Shown: positions 1 through 8,666, numbered from the stretch's first letter. The stretch: DNA of 64,000 nucleotides from an uncultured Oscillospiraceae bacterium (GCA_934573855.1 CAKTMF010000006.1:89852-153851), one strand, 5' to 3'. Notes: generated by a model not told the origin, from the letters alone. Program-made: numbers and translations.

Positions 1-1
1 A

Positions 2-925
2 GTCGATGTCGGCGTTGAGGTCAACATGGGTACCACCTATGTTATCGGCATCATCATTTGGCTCCTTGCATACGTTATTTCCGCGCTCTTTGTCACCGCA
101 TACGCGAAGAAGGTTCGCGCCACCAAGGGCTCCATCCTCACCGCCGAGCAGCTCGACGAGTGCAAGAAGGCGTACGGCGGCAAGGATACCATCGGCGAGG
201 TCAAGCTCACCGGCCGTCAGAAGGCCGTTCTGTGGCTGTTTGCCCTGTCCTTCATCGTCATGATCCTCGGCTTCATCCCCTGGGGCGATCTCAGCGAGGG
301 TGCTTACGATGTCTTTGCTTCCACCTCCTCCTGGCTCACCGGAGCCGGCTTTGGCGATTGGTGGTTCTATGATGCCGCTACCTGGTTCCTGCTCATGGGT
401 ATCATCATCGGTATCGTCGGTCTCGAGGATAGAAGCCAGCTCATGAAGCTCATCGTTTCCGGCTTCGGCGATATGGTCGCCGTCAACCTCGTTATCGCGA
501 TGGCCCGCGCCACCACCGTCATTATGAACACCACCGGCCTTGGCACCTGGATCGTTGAGGCATCCGTCACCGCTCTGAGCCAGTCCGGCGTTTCCGCCGG
601 CGTGTTCGGCCTGCTCGACTACATCCTGCATGTCGGCCTCAGCTTCCTCGTTCCCAGCTCCTCCGGCCTTGCAAGCCTCTCCAGCCCCATCGTCTCCCCC
701 ATCGTCTACAAGCTGGGCTGGAGCGTGGAGACCTCCATCATGATCAACGTCGCCGCCAACGGCCTCGTCAATCTCTTCACCCCGACCTGCGGCTTCATCA
801 TGGGCGGCCTTGCACTTGCCCGTGTTCCCTATGAGACCTGGGTCAAGTGGGCATGGAAGCTTCTCGTCACCCTGTTCGTGGTCGTCGGCGTGGTCCTCAC
901 CATCGCTATGGCGGTCCTGAGCTGA
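2..925 (+). CDS. YfcC-family membrane carrier, C-terminal part (5' end outside window)
   Basis: The frame is open from base 2 with no start visible before the Met at 26, so the gene begins to the left of the window. The visible ~307 residues are strongly hydrophobic with about seven membrane segments. They include the stretch SFLVPSSSGLASLSSPI and the NLFTPTCGFIMGGLALARVPY segment near the C-terminus, both typical of the YfcC/DcuC-like carrier family. Members of this family are usually annotated as C4-dicarboxylate or basic amino-acid (arginine/ornithine type) carriers. The argR gene two genes downstream favours an arginine-related substrate, but that is inference. The gene ends 33 bp before a strong inverted repeat that could terminate it. 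Confidence 0.8.
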   Translation, partial: VDVGVEVNMGTTYVIGIIIWLLAYVISALFVTAYAKKVRATKGSILTAEQLDECKKAYGGKDTIGEVKLTGRQKAVLWLFALSFIVMILGFIPWGDLSEGAYDVFASTSSWLTGAGFGDWWFYDAATWFLLMGIIIGIVGLEDRSQLMKLIVSGFGDMVAVNLVIAMARATTVIMNTTGLGTWIVEASVTALSQSGVSAGVFGLLDYILHVGLSFLVPSSSGLASLSSPIVSPIVYKLGWSVETSIMINVAANGLVNLFTPTCGFIMGGLALARVPYETWVKWAWKLLVTLFVVVGVVLTIAMAVLS

Positions 926-958
926 ATTTCCACTTGAGTAATTCAATGATCTAATGTA

Positions 959-1000
959 AAATACCGGTTGTACGTTCCAATATGCGTACAACCGGTATTT
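959..1000. terminator. Perfect 16-bp inverted repeat: terminator or operator
   Basis: Arms 959-974 and 985-1000 are perfectly complementary around a 10-base loop. Flanking A and T runs are short (AAA before, TTT after), so this could be a weak intrinsic terminator of the carrier gene. It lies 41 bp before the regulator start and could equally be an operator. Confidence 0.55.
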
Positions 1001-1040
1001 CCCTCTCATGGCGAATACTCTTCAAAGGGACGGTGAAAAA

Positions 1041-2390
1041 ATGCCCCAACGCGCTATGCTTCAGGACGCACGCGCCTCCGCGTCCGACCCGGCCGTGATA
1101 TGCTCCTTCGATTACGAGGCCATTGACAAGCCTACCCGTGCCATCATCCATCAGGCTGCCCGTTTTCTGTATGTGAAGCGGGGCCGCGGCAAGCTCGTCA
1201 TCGACGGCGAGGAATACGTCCTCCAGCCCAACACCCTTATCGCCATCACTCCGTGGAAGATCACCGACATGGTCGAGGTGACGGAAACTCTCCAGTTCAT
1301 CAAGGTGATCTACGATTATTCATACTTAAACTCCGTGTTCAAGAGCGTTCTCGGCGCGGGCGATATATCCTCTGAGCCTCTGCGCTTTCTCACCGTGGAG
1401 CCGGTCGCGTACCTCGACAGCGTACAGGCGGAGTACGTCGACGGCATTATGGAACATCTCAAGGCCGAGCTCGGCGTGGAGTCCAACCGCGTAAAGAAGC
1501 CCGACAAGCCCTTTTCTCAGCTCTATACCGTCAACAAGCTCATCGACCTGACGATAGTCTACCGCCGCTATATCATGTCCCACCGCGGCGAGCTGGACGC
1601 CGGGCGCGACAGCGGCGTGAAGGAGCAGTCCATACTCAGCTACCTCTACGCCCATTCCTCCGAAAAGCTTACGCTCTCCCAGGTCGCCGAGGCGTTTTTC
1701 CTCTCGGAATCTGCGCTCTCAAAGCAGATCGCCGGGATGACCGGCACGACCTTTTCAAAGCTGCTTAGCAGTATCCGCGTTGAGAAGGCCTCGGACTATC
1801 TCATATACACCGACCTCACGTTAGACGAGATAGCGGGTCTGTGCGGCTTCGTGGACGCGTCGCATGTGTCCAAGCACTTTGCCCAGCGCGTCGGTATCAC
1901 GCCCATGCAGTACCGGAAGATATACTCAAAGGCCGTCACAAAGTTCAACATCTCCGACAAGGCCATCGCTTTCGCGCTGACGGACTATATCTACAAGAAT
2001 TACGAGACAGAACGGCTCACCGCCGCGAGCGTCGCGGCGGAGTTCGGCATATCCGTGCCGGAAATGAACCGTCTGCTCCTCTACTACAATGAGAAGAACT
2101 TTGACACGCTCCTCAACTCCACGCGCATAAACAAGGCGTGCGAAATGCTCGCCTCCACCGACTATCTTGTGATAGACGTCGCCGTCGCCGTGGGCTACAG
2201 CAATATCAAGACCTTCAATATGAATTTTTACCGCTTCAAGGAAATGACGCCGACCGAATTTCGCGAGCATATAACGCTCCAGCGCACGGACGGCAGCGAG
2301 GCAAGCGGCAAGGGGCGCGGCGGCCGCCGCCGCTCATCGCGAAGCAAGGCCGCAGACGAGACCGACAGCGCAAAGGAGACGAACGAATGA
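1041..2390 (+). CDS. AraC-family regulator with two AraC-type DNA-binding domains
   Basis: 449 residues. The N-terminal ~150 residues look like a cupin-type sensory domain (LVIDGEEYVLQPNTLIAITP). Two AraC-type helix-turn-helix pairs follow, roughly residues 200-295 (TLSQVAEAFFLSESALSKQI, then LTLDEIAGLCGFVDASHVSK) and 310-405 (AASVAAEFGISVPEMNRLLL, then YLVIDVAVAVGYSNIKTFN). The usual family member carries a single domain. The tail is Arg/Ser/Lys-rich. I chose the ATG at 1041 because AAGGGA (1025-1030) precedes it, while the in-frame ATG at 1008 has no ribosome-binding site. Its TGA overlaps the argR start (ATGA), so the two are translationally coupled. It probably controls the upstream carrier locus (inference). 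Confidence 0.85.
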   Translation: MPQRAMLQDARASASDPAVICSFDYEAIDKPTRAIIHQAARFLYVKRGRGKLVIDGEEYVLQPNTLIAITPWKITDMVEVTETLQFIKVIYDYSYLNSVFKSVLGAGDISSEPLRFLTVEPVAYLDSVQAEYVDGIMEHLKAELGVESNRVKKPDKPFSQLYTVNKLIDLTIVYRRYIMSHRGELDAGRDSGVKEQSILSYLYAHSSEKLTLSQVAEAFFLSESALSKQIAGMTGTTFSKLLSSIRVEKASDYLIYTDLTLDEIAGLCGFVDASHVSKHFAQRVGITPMQYRKIYSKAVTKFNISDKAIAFALTDYIYKNYETERLTAASVAAEFGISVPEMNRLLLYYNEKNFDTLLNSTRINKACEMLASTDYLVIDVAVAVGYSNIKTFNMNFYRFKEMTPTEFREHITLQRTDGSEASGKGRGGRRRSSRSKAADETDSAKETNE

Positions 2391-2842
2391 AATCCGGACG
2401 GCACGACATTATACTCAAGATCATTTCGGAGCAGAACATCGAGACCCAGAACCAGCTCATCGAGGAGCTGAAAAAGTACGGGATCGACAGCACCCAGGCG
2501 ACGCTCTCGCGCGACATACGCGAGCTTCGCCTCGTAAAGCAGCGCACTGCGGACGGCTCCACGCGCTACACCGTGGCCGAGGCGGTCCCATCGCAGGAAA
2601 TGAGCCAGAAGCTCAAGGACAGCCTCCGCCAGACCGTGACCGGTATCTGCGCCTGCCAGAACCTCGTCATTATAAAGACTCTGCCGGGCCTCGCCCCGGC
2701 GGTATGCACCGTTATCGACGGTATCATCATTGCCGGTCTCGTCGGCTCGCTCGCGGGGAACGACACGGTCTTTCTCGCCATGCGTGACAACGCTGCGGCC
2801 GAAGCCTTCGCCCGCGAGGGGCGCAGTCTCTTTTTAGGATAA
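2387..2842 (+). CDS. argR: Arginine repressor ArgR
   Basis: 151 residues, the normal ArgR length. The N-terminal winged helix (GRHDIILKIISEQNIETQNQ, then STQATLSRDIRELRLVK) is followed by the C-terminal oligomerisation/arginine-binding domain ending in GSLAGNDTVFLAMRDN, whose GT/GNDT-type segment contacts arginine in the family. The start ATG at 2387 overlaps the TGA of the araC gene and is preceded by AAAGGAGA at 2372-2379. Arginine-responsive control of arginine biosynthesis/catabolism is expected from the family; coupling to an AraC regulator and a YfcC carrier suggests an amino-acid catabolic locus extending left of the window. Confidence 0.95.
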   Translation: MKSGRHDIILKIISEQNIETQNQLIEELKKYGIDSTQATLSRDIRELRLVKQRTADGSTRYTVAEAVPSQEMSQKLKDSLRQTVTGICACQNLVIIKTLPGLAPAVCTVIDGIIIAGLVGSLAGNDTVFLAMRDNAAAEAFAREGRSLFLG

Positions 2843-2856
2843 GTCCGACATATGAG

Positions 2857-2903
2857 AACCACCCCGCCGCGGCAGAACAGCGCCGCGGCGGGGTGGTTTC
2901 GTT
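2857..2903. terminator. Bidirectional terminator after argR
   Basis: A perfect 17-bp GC-rich stem (2857-2873 with 2882-2898) with an 8-base loop is followed by TTCGTTTT. It lies between the convergent argR and lipoprotein genes and can serve both. Confidence 0.85.
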
Positions 2904-2911
2904 TTAATATA

Positions 2912-4570
2912 TCACGGCTCACGCACTGTGCCGCCGGACTGCGTGAGTTCGCCCGCGTCAAGGGCGACGGCGTCCACGCCGCCGGGTATGATAAGCTCTC
3001 CCCCGGTGAGCGTGACGCTGCCCTCGCCCAGCCATATCGAGCCGTCAACGACGAGCGTTCCGCCGGTCACGAGGATACTGCCGCGTTCCATAGAAAGGTT
3101 CCCTTTCACATGGAGCGTCCCGCTGCGCACCTCAAGCACGGAGTTTTGCAGCCAGAGGTCATTTGCGGTAAAGCTGCCTCCGTCGGCAAGGAAGAGTCCC
3201 TCGTCCCCGGCCTCGCTGCCGAGCGCGAACTCGTCGCACAGCAGCGTCACCGACGCGCCGTCAAGCACCGCCATGACCGGTCCATGCACCGCGCCCCAGC
3301 CCCATACGCCGCACTGCCGCACGGTAAGCTCTCCGTCCCCCGTGAAGAGGAGGCTCGACGCGCCAAGCTCATCCGCCGTGCTGCTGCCGCTGAGCGCGGC
3401 GTGCAGCGCTCCCCACGCGTTCATGGAACCGACGGCCGAGCCGTCAAGCTCCGCTGTCCCGGCAAAATAATACTTCCCGCCGACGCAGTACGCGCTCAGG
3501 CTGTTCCATGCCGCGCCGCGCTCCGGGAACCACTCGCCGCTGTACACGGTCGCAAGGTAGCGGCTGCCGTCCGCGTCGCGGTCAAGAAGCTCGGCTCCGT
3601 CCCCGTTCACCTGCGCGAGGGCGATATTACCGGCACAGAGCGTACCGGCTCCGGACTCCACCGCCGTTCCTTCGGTGATGTCGCCCGAGATGTACGCCTC
3701 GCCGCCGCTGAGGATGAAGGTGGACGGCTCGCCGCCCATGTCGTCAATGAGCGCCGTGCCGCCGCGGAACACGGCGTTCGGCGCACCGCTCAGGCCGCGC
3801 GCCAGCAAAAGACCGTCCGCGACGAGGACGTCTCCCCCGCCCGTGTCGAGCCGCTCGGTATAAAGCGCGCCGCGAAGCACCGCCGTGCTGAGCGTGCAGC
3901 CCTCGTTCGGGGCGCAGTACACGCTGTCAGCATAGACCTCTACCTCGCCGTCGATGATAAGCGCCGGAACGGGCAGACCGCGCCCGCCGCAGCCGAGGCC
4001 GCTCGTATCGCGGATAGTGAGCGAGCCGCTGCCAGTCACAAGGACGCAGTCAAAGCCCTCGAACACCGCGTACTCCTCTCCCCCGCCGTCGACCCAGCAG
4101 TCGCCGCTGATGTCAAGGCGCAGTATGCCGCCGGTGTCCGGGCTGAGGTTTGGAATGGCGCAGTTATCCGCGCCGACGGAAAACGAGTAGTATTTCTCTC
4201 CCTCCCACGCGAGCGCGTGAGTGGAGTCGAGACGCGCCGCAGCGCCGCCGGAAAACTCCTCGAGACTCACACCCTCGCCGAAATCAAGAGTCTTGAGGTC
4301 GGTATAGCTGCCGTCCGGCATGCGAATGGCGTAGACGTCGCTCAGCCCCTCGTCGGCGCGTGCGGAAAACGGCCGGCCGTCGTCCCTGTCAGACGCGCCG
4401 CCGGTCTCCGCCGCGTCAAAATAAAGGCGGCAGCTCTCCGGCAGGGCCGCCTCAGCCGTGGTCACGGGCGTGTCCGGGCTTACGGGCGTGCCGTCCGGGG
4501 CGCTCTGCGTACCGCAGGCGGAAAGCGCCAGCATGGCAGCCGAAACAAGTATGCACAGTAGCTTTTTCAT
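2912..4570 (-). CDS. Secreted lipoprotein, beta-helix-like
   Basis: 552 residues. I chose the ATG at 4568-4570 because a type II signal peptide follows at once (MKKLLCILVSAAMLALSACG, lipobox LSAC) and GGGAG precedes it; a longer upstream frame has no signal. The body is acidic and Gly-rich with many short strand-forming repeats (GSGSLTIRDTSG, LIIDGEVEVYA, GNLSMERGSILVTGGTLVVD), as in right-handed beta-helix or DUF4353-type carbohydrate-binding lipoproteins. No catalytic motif is recognised. It is probably anchored on the outer face of the membrane; function unknown. Confidence 0.75.
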   Translation of the reverse strand: MKKLLCILVSAAMLALSACGTQSAPDGTPVSPDTPVTTAEAALPESCRLYFDAAETGGASDRDDGRPFSARADEGLSDVYAIRMPDGSYTDLKTLDFGEGVSLEEFSGGAAARLDSTHALAWEGEKYYSFSVGADNCAIPNLSPDTGGILRLDISGDCWVDGGGEEYAVFEGFDCVLVTGSGSLTIRDTSGLGCGGRGLPVPALIIDGEVEVYADSVYCAPNEGCTLSTAVLRGALYTERLDTGGGDVLVADGLLLARGLSGAPNAVFRGGTALIDDMGGEPSTFILSGGEAYISGDITEGTAVESGAGTLCAGNIALAQVNGDGAELLDRDADGSRYLATVYSGEWFPERGAAWNSLSAYCVGGKYYFAGTAELDGSAVGSMNAWGALHAALSGSSTADELGASSLLFTGDGELTVRQCGVWGWGAVHGPVMAVLDGASVTLLCDEFALGSEAGDEGLFLADGGSFTANDLWLQNSVLEVRSGTLHVKGNLSMERGSILVTGGTLVVDGSIWLGEGSVTLTGGELIIPGGVDAVALDAGELTQSGGTVREP

Positions 4571-4652
4571 TTTTGGTACTCCCTTTCGGGTAAGATCATA
4601 CTGATTATATGATATCCGCCGCGCCGTGTAAAGGAGTTTCCCTCGCGGCAAT

Positions 4653-4684
4653 GAAACCGGAGGCTCGTGAGAGCCTCCGGTTTT
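4653..4684 (-). terminator. Terminator of the large surface-protein gene
   Basis: A 13-bp stem (4654-4666 with 4671-4683) with a GTGA loop lies just beyond the stop codon of the minus-strand gene ending at 4698. Confidence 0.75.
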
Positions 4685-4697
4685 GGTCAAATGTGTT

Positions 4698-7600
4698 TTA
4701 TCTGGTCGCTCCGCGTCTCTTTTTCCCGAAAAGCGCGAGGGATACAAGTCCCGCTCCGCTCATAAGAAGGAGCGCGGCAAAGAGCGCGAGGTCCTCACTG
4801 TCGCCGGTCTTGGGAGTTTTGCCGGTATAGCGCCAGTTCGCCGTGACGGTCACGTCGCCGTCGGGCATGACGAAGCTCGTGTTGGCGCTGCCGGGATCGG
4901 CAATGTCCACATCGTCGGAGGTCCAGCCGTTGAACGCGTAATTTTTACGGCTGCCGGCGCGTATGGTGACGGTCTCTCCTGCGGAGTAGCTTCCCGTGCC
5001 GGAGGCGGAGGCATAGCTGCCCTTGACGGTGACGTCGTACTTTTCAGCGGGGATCGGCTCAAACACCGCCATGACCTCCACGTCGGAGTCGGGCATGGTG
5101 AACTTTCCGCCGGCGATCGTAACGCCGCCGCTTATCACCTTCCACTCCTTGAAGCGGTAGCCCGCTTTGGGTACGGCGCTGAGGGTTATCTCCGTTCCGG
5201 CCGTCGCCGAGGCGGGGTCTGCGCTGCCCGTGCCGTGGCCGTCGTCCCTGACGGTGACATCGTGCCTGACAGCGGGTATCAGCTCAAATATCGCCATGAC
5301 CTCAACGTTGGAGCCGGGCATGGTGAACTTTCCGTCAGCGATCGTGACGCCGCCGCTTGTCACCTTCCACTCCTTGAAGCGGTAGTCCGCTTTGGGTACG
5401 GCGCTGAGGGTTATCTCCGTCCCGGCCGTCGCCGAGGCGGGATCCGCGCTGCCCGTGCCGTGGCCGTCGTCCCTGACGGTGACGGAGTATTCAGGCTCGG
5501 GAGCCTTGGCTATCGTGATGGACAGCTCCTTTGTGTCCTCGCCCAGAGCGTTGACCGCCTTGACGGTAAAGACCGCAGTCTCCTCCCCGGCGGGTGTGCC
5601 GCTTATCTCTCCGGTGGTCTCGTTCAGGCTGAGTCCCTTGGGAAGCGTGCCGCTCGCAATGCTCCATGTGATGGGCGCAGTACCCTTTGCGGTCAGGGTC
5701 TGGCTGTATGCCTCGCCCTCCGTGCCGCCGGGCAGGGTCTCGGTGGTGACGATCGGCGGGCTGTCGGGAACGGTGAGCTTTACCCTGATCGCGGCTGTTA
5801 CCGGAGGCTCCGGCTGCTGAAAAATTCCTTCGTCATCTTCGCCAAGCACCAGTGTGCCGGTGATGGTCTGCCAATCCGAGGACTCCGCGTCATAGGACGA
5901 TTCATCCCATGCCGCCTCGATCCAGCGCCAAGCGCCGTCAACGGCGTTGATGCACACATTTTCCGGCAAGCCAAGCTCTGCAAAGGGGGTGCCGAGCGGT
6001 TTATCGGTAATGGGGTCCGGTTCGTCGATATCCTTGATGGTGTTTTTGATGGCGTTTATTTTGATGGTGGTCTCCGTCGGCTTGTGGAGACGCAGGTCGT
6101 CCGGCGTGAATACCACCGTCACATCGTGTTCGCCCGGAGTCCGGAGGTAGAACGGCGGGGCATTCTTGAAGGAGAACGTGCCGGGGGCGACGGTATCCGT
6201 ACCCTTGACCTTTACCACGCCTCCGACGAGCGTGCCGACTTCCGCGTTGTAGGTCCCCACCTGAAGCTTTCGCCATGTGAATATGGTGTTGTCGGGCAGC
6301 GTATAATTGCCGTTCCTCCAACGAAATACGGGCACCTGCGTGATCTCCGTCTCGGCCGGGTCGGGCTGCAGCTGGACCTTTTTCACGGCTCGGAGGTCGG
6401 CGTCCTCGGGTATGGTGAAATACTTCTCCAATTCGGCGCGGTTGACCTCGCCGTAGATGGTCTGCTCCTCAAACGAATTGGGGTCGTAGGTCGAAGCGTC
6501 CCACGAGGTGACGACATACATGGAATAACCCTCGAGTTCTCCGGGGGGCGTTTCGTTGCTGACCGCGGAGAAACTGAACGACATCGACAGATTCAGCTCC
6601 TCAAAGGTCGTTCCGATTTTTTTGTTTGGAATGTGTCCGACTATGGCCCCCTTGAATGTGCGGGGGATGACGTTCACATCAACGGTGCATTCCGCCTTGG
6701 TGTACCGCTTCAGGTTGTCGGGCGTGAAGATGACCTTCAGCTGCAGCGGCCCCGCCTGCAAAAGCGTACTCGCCGTCAATGAGTGGCCGTATATTTTTTG
6801 ATCTTTGTCCAGCGTGAATTTGCCGGCGACCGGTTCGCCGTTCGCCGTGGCCGTTCCGCCGGAGAGGTACTTGTCGTAAAAGACAAGAAAGCACAGATCG
6901 CCGCCGTAGAGCTGCTTGGAATAGGTGGGAGGCTCCAGCGTGGGCGTAAAGACGCGGTTATCAATGAGCGTTATCCTTGCGGTGGCCCTGACCGTGCTTG
7001 TCGGCTCAAGCCTATCCGTGTAGCTGCTTCTTTCAACATGCAGCTCGCCGGTGATGATCTGCTCGCCATATCTGTTCGGGTCATAGGCGGAGCCGTCCCA
7101 TGTCACGGGGATGATACTGTAGTTCGCGCCGGTGTTGGTCTCTACGTTGACGCCGTAAGGAAGCCCCAGGTCCTCAAACGCCGTACCCAGCGGCTTGTTG
7201 TTGATGTATACGTCGTATGGAACACTTGTGATCGTGCGCTTTGTCCCCATCATGGTGATGATACATTCCGCCGTGGCGTATGCCTCAGTATCGTCGGGGG
7301 TAAAGAGGATCACCATGCGGTTTTCGCCCGGGTGTACTCTGCCGCCCTCATAGTCCCTGAAGCTGAACGAACCGGGGACGGGGACGCCCGTATTCTCGGC
7401 CTTCGCTTCGCCGCCCATGAGGGCAGCGTCGGTATACTCATCGCCGACATACCCCGGAAGGGGCAGCGTGGGCGGGGTGGTGATCACCGTTTTGGCAGGC
7501 TGCAAAAGCTCTCCGTAAGCCGTATTACAGGTTTCGCAGACAGCCTTCTCCGTGCTGGTAGCCTTGCCGCCGGAGCAGCTGCCCGTTTCGGTATGGCTGC

Positions 7601-8240
7601 TGTCCGTGTTGCAGGTGCGCTTATGCGTTCCGTTGCCGTTGGAGGTCCATTCGCCCCAGCTATGGTCGTGCGCCTCCCATATGGCGTAGATGGTTGTGCT
7701 CATATCAACCCCATGTACTACCAGACACTCGGTATAACCGCCGTTTCCGCCATATATCGGCTTACCAGTCCGATAATTCGCCCAACCCATGAAGGTATAT
7801 CCGTCACGGGTTGGAATTATTTCTGATATGGGAACCCATACATTAAATTCCGAGCTGGTCACGCTCTGACTTGGCGGCGCGCCGCTTCCGCCGTTGGCAT
7901 CGTAATGCAGCGTATAGGTGTATTGGGTGGCAGCGGGACGGGCTGTCCCGAGCAGAGTCGTTGGCATCGCATCGCCGGATGCTCCTGCCGGGCCGGCCGG
8001 GTCTGTGCCGCCGTCCTCAGATCTGCAGATCTCGCACATATGGCCGCAGGGCGCCCCCGCGGCATCCTCTGTCTGGGGCATATAGCCGCAGGCCTCGTCA
8101 TGCTCCGTGTGGTGTTCGCACAGGCCGCCTGTGTCCGGTGAGAGAGCGGCAGTTTCTCCGTCCGCCGCAAACGCGGCCGTGGGCAGCAGCGTGAGCGTCA
8201 TGCTCAGCAGGAGAAGAACGCAAAGAAGCCGTTTTTTCAC
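4698..8240 (-). CDS. Large repeat-containing cell-surface protein with sorting-signal-like C-terminus
   Basis: 1180 residues from a GTG at 8238-8240, preceded by AAAGGA and followed by a clear signal peptide (KKRLLCVLLLLSMTLTLLPT, cleavage near AFA/AD). Visible order: a Cys/His-rich segment; an InlB-type repeat (YTLHYDANGGSGAPP ... GYTFMGWA); four long Ig-like modules each containing a PGTFSF/PGSFSF-type turn; a putative-Ig module (GEAYSQTLTAKGTAPITWSI ... GLSLNETTGEISGTP); three InlB B-repeat-like modules, two nearly identical and one diverged; then TPKTGD, a hydrophobic helix and KKRRGATR. The tail matches a Gram-positive sorting signal except that Thr replaces the Leu of LPxTG. Probable adhesin or matrix protein; ligand unknown. 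Confidence 0.85.
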   Translation of the reverse strand: MKKRLLCVLLLLSMTLTLLPTAAFAADGETAALSPDTGGLCEHHTEHDEACGYMPQTEDAAGAPCGHMCEICRSEDGGTDPAGPAGASGDAMPTTLLGTARPAATQYTYTLHYDANGGSGAPPSQSVTSSEFNVWVPISEIIPTRDGYTFMGWANYRTGKPIYGGNGGYTECLVVHGVDMSTTIYAIWEAHDHSWGEWTSNGNGTHKRTCNTDSSHTETGSCSGGKATSTEKAVCETCNTAYGELLQPAKTVITTPPTLPLPGYVGDEYTDAALMGGEAKAENTGVPVPGSFSFRDYEGGRVHPGENRMVILFTPDDTEAYATAECIITMMGTKRTITSVPYDVYINNKPLGTAFEDLGLPYGVNVETNTGANYSIIPVTWDGSAYDPNRYGEQIITGELHVERSSYTDRLEPTSTVRATARITLIDNRVFTPTLEPPTYSKQLYGGDLCFLVFYDKYLSGGTATANGEPVAGKFTLDKDQKIYGHSLTASTLLQAGPLQLKVIFTPDNLKRYTKAECTVDVNVIPRTFKGAIVGHIPNKKIGTTFEELNLSMSFSFSAVSNETPPGELEGYSMYVVTSWDASTYDPNSFEEQTIYGEVNRAELEKYFTIPEDADLRAVKKVQLQPDPAETEITQVPVFRWRNGNYTLPDNTIFTWRKLQVGTYNAEVGTLVGGVVKVKGTDTVAPGTFSFKNAPPFYLRTPGEHDVTVVFTPDDLRLHKPTETTIKINAIKNTIKDIDEPDPITDKPLGTPFAELGLPENVCINAVDGAWRWIEAAWDESSYDAESSDWQTITGTLVLGEDDEGIFQQPEPPVTAAIRVKLTVPDSPPIVTTETLPGGTEGEAYSQTLTAKGTAPITWSIASGTLPKGLSLNETTGEISGTPAGEETAVFTVKAVNALGEDTKELSITIAKAPEPEYSVTVRDDGHGTGSADPASATAGTEITLSAVPKADYRFKEWKVTSGGVTIADGKFTMPGSNVEVMAIFELIPAVRHDVTVRDDGHGTGSADPASATAGTEITLSAVPKAGYRFKEWKVISGGVTIAGGKFTMPDSDVEVMAVFEPIPAEKYDVTVKGSYASASGTGSYSAGETVTIRAGSRKNYAFNGWTSDDVDIADPGSANTSFVMPDGDVTVTANWRYTGKTPKTGDSEDLALFAALLLMSGAGLVSLALFGKKRRGATR
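5043..5492 (-). repeat. Two tandem ~225-bp coding repeats
   Basis: Two adjacent copies with a 225-bp period (75 codons) encode near-identical InlB B-repeat-like modules starting at VTVRDDGHGTGSADP. Only a handful of residues differ, indicating recent duplication within the gene. Confidence 0.85.
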
Positions 8241-8318
8241 TTCTGTCCCATCCTTTCGACTATAAATTTCTGCGCCGCGCGGCGGCTGAAGCAGTCCCGC
8301 GCTGGCATACACACCACT

Positions 8319-8347
8319 ATTGTAACATACGCTTTTATCATGTGCAA
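8319..8347 (-). promoter_or_regulatory. Promoter of the surface-protein gene
   Basis: On the minus strand TTGCAC (8347-8342), 17 bp, TACAAT (8324-8319), about 80 bp before the GTG start. Confidence 0.6.
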
Positions 8348-8419
8348 CAAAAACAGATAGAAATAGATTTTCTTTTTTTGGGCATAAGTCAAAAAAATTT
8401 CAATATTTGCGCGCGGGTA

Positions 8420-8448
8420 TTGACAGAGCGTTTAGGTAGGCTTATACT
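8420..8448 (+). promoter_or_regulatory. Promoter of the methionine-transport operon
   Basis: TTGACA (8420-8425), 17-bp spacer, TATACT (8443-8448). Predicted transcription starts near 8455, giving a ~350-nt leader before metQ. Confidence 0.85.
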
Positions 8449-8488
8449 ACGGACAACTTAAAGAACGCCCGACGAAAGGAGAACATCC

Positions 8489-8602
8489 ATGAAAAAGCAG
8501 ACCGCCGTTATGAACATGATGATGGGGATGTACATGCGCCGCATGTGCATGTTTTCTGCTGCGGATTTTTCCGAACAGTTCTCCCGTCGTGATGTTGAGT
8601 AA
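8489..8602 (+). CDS. Methionine-rich leader peptide (37 residues)
   Basis: ATG at 8489, stop TAA at 8600-8602, with an excellent ribosome-binding site (AAAGGAG, 8475-8481, 8-nt spacing). Nine of 37 residues are Met, eight of them between residues 8 and 21 (core VMNMMMGMYMRRMCMF). It lies between a consensus promoter and an intrinsic terminator ahead of a methionine ABC transporter operon. That is the layout of a ribosome-mediated attenuation leader: scarcity of charged Met-tRNA would stall translation in the Met cluster. It has no signal peptide or membrane helix, so an independent protein role is less likely. Function is inferred from composition and position. Confidence 0.8.
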   Translation: MKKQTAVMNMMMGMYMRRMCMFSAADFSEQFSRRDVE

Positions 8603-8666
8603 GCCGGACCTGAAACATACGACGCTGACCGGGAAGCTTTTCGGAGCTTCCCGGTTTTATTTTTTG
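8577..8666 (+). promoter_or_regulatory. Attenuator: terminator with candidate anti-terminator
   Basis: The terminator stem is 8629-8638 with 8645-8654 (10 bp, perfect) followed by a T-rich run 8655-8666. The 5' arm can alternatively pair with 8577-8586 inside the leader-peptide codons: TCCCG pairs with CGGGA, then after one bulged C, AGTT pairs with AGCT (one G-U). A ribosome stalled at the Met cluster (last Met codon 8549-8551) would leave 8577-8586 free; one that reaches the stop at 8600 would cover part of it. Confidence 0.65.

Noticed and set aside
2852..4561. Long plus-strand open frame opposite the lipoprotein gene
   Set aside because: Low-complexity Ala/Arg/His-rich translation typical of antisense to GC-rich genes; the minus strand has a signal peptide, lipobox and ribosome-binding site.
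4571..4747. 59-residue N-terminal extension of the lipoprotein
   Set aside because: It would bury the signal peptide and crosses the ribosome-binding site of the ATG at 4570.
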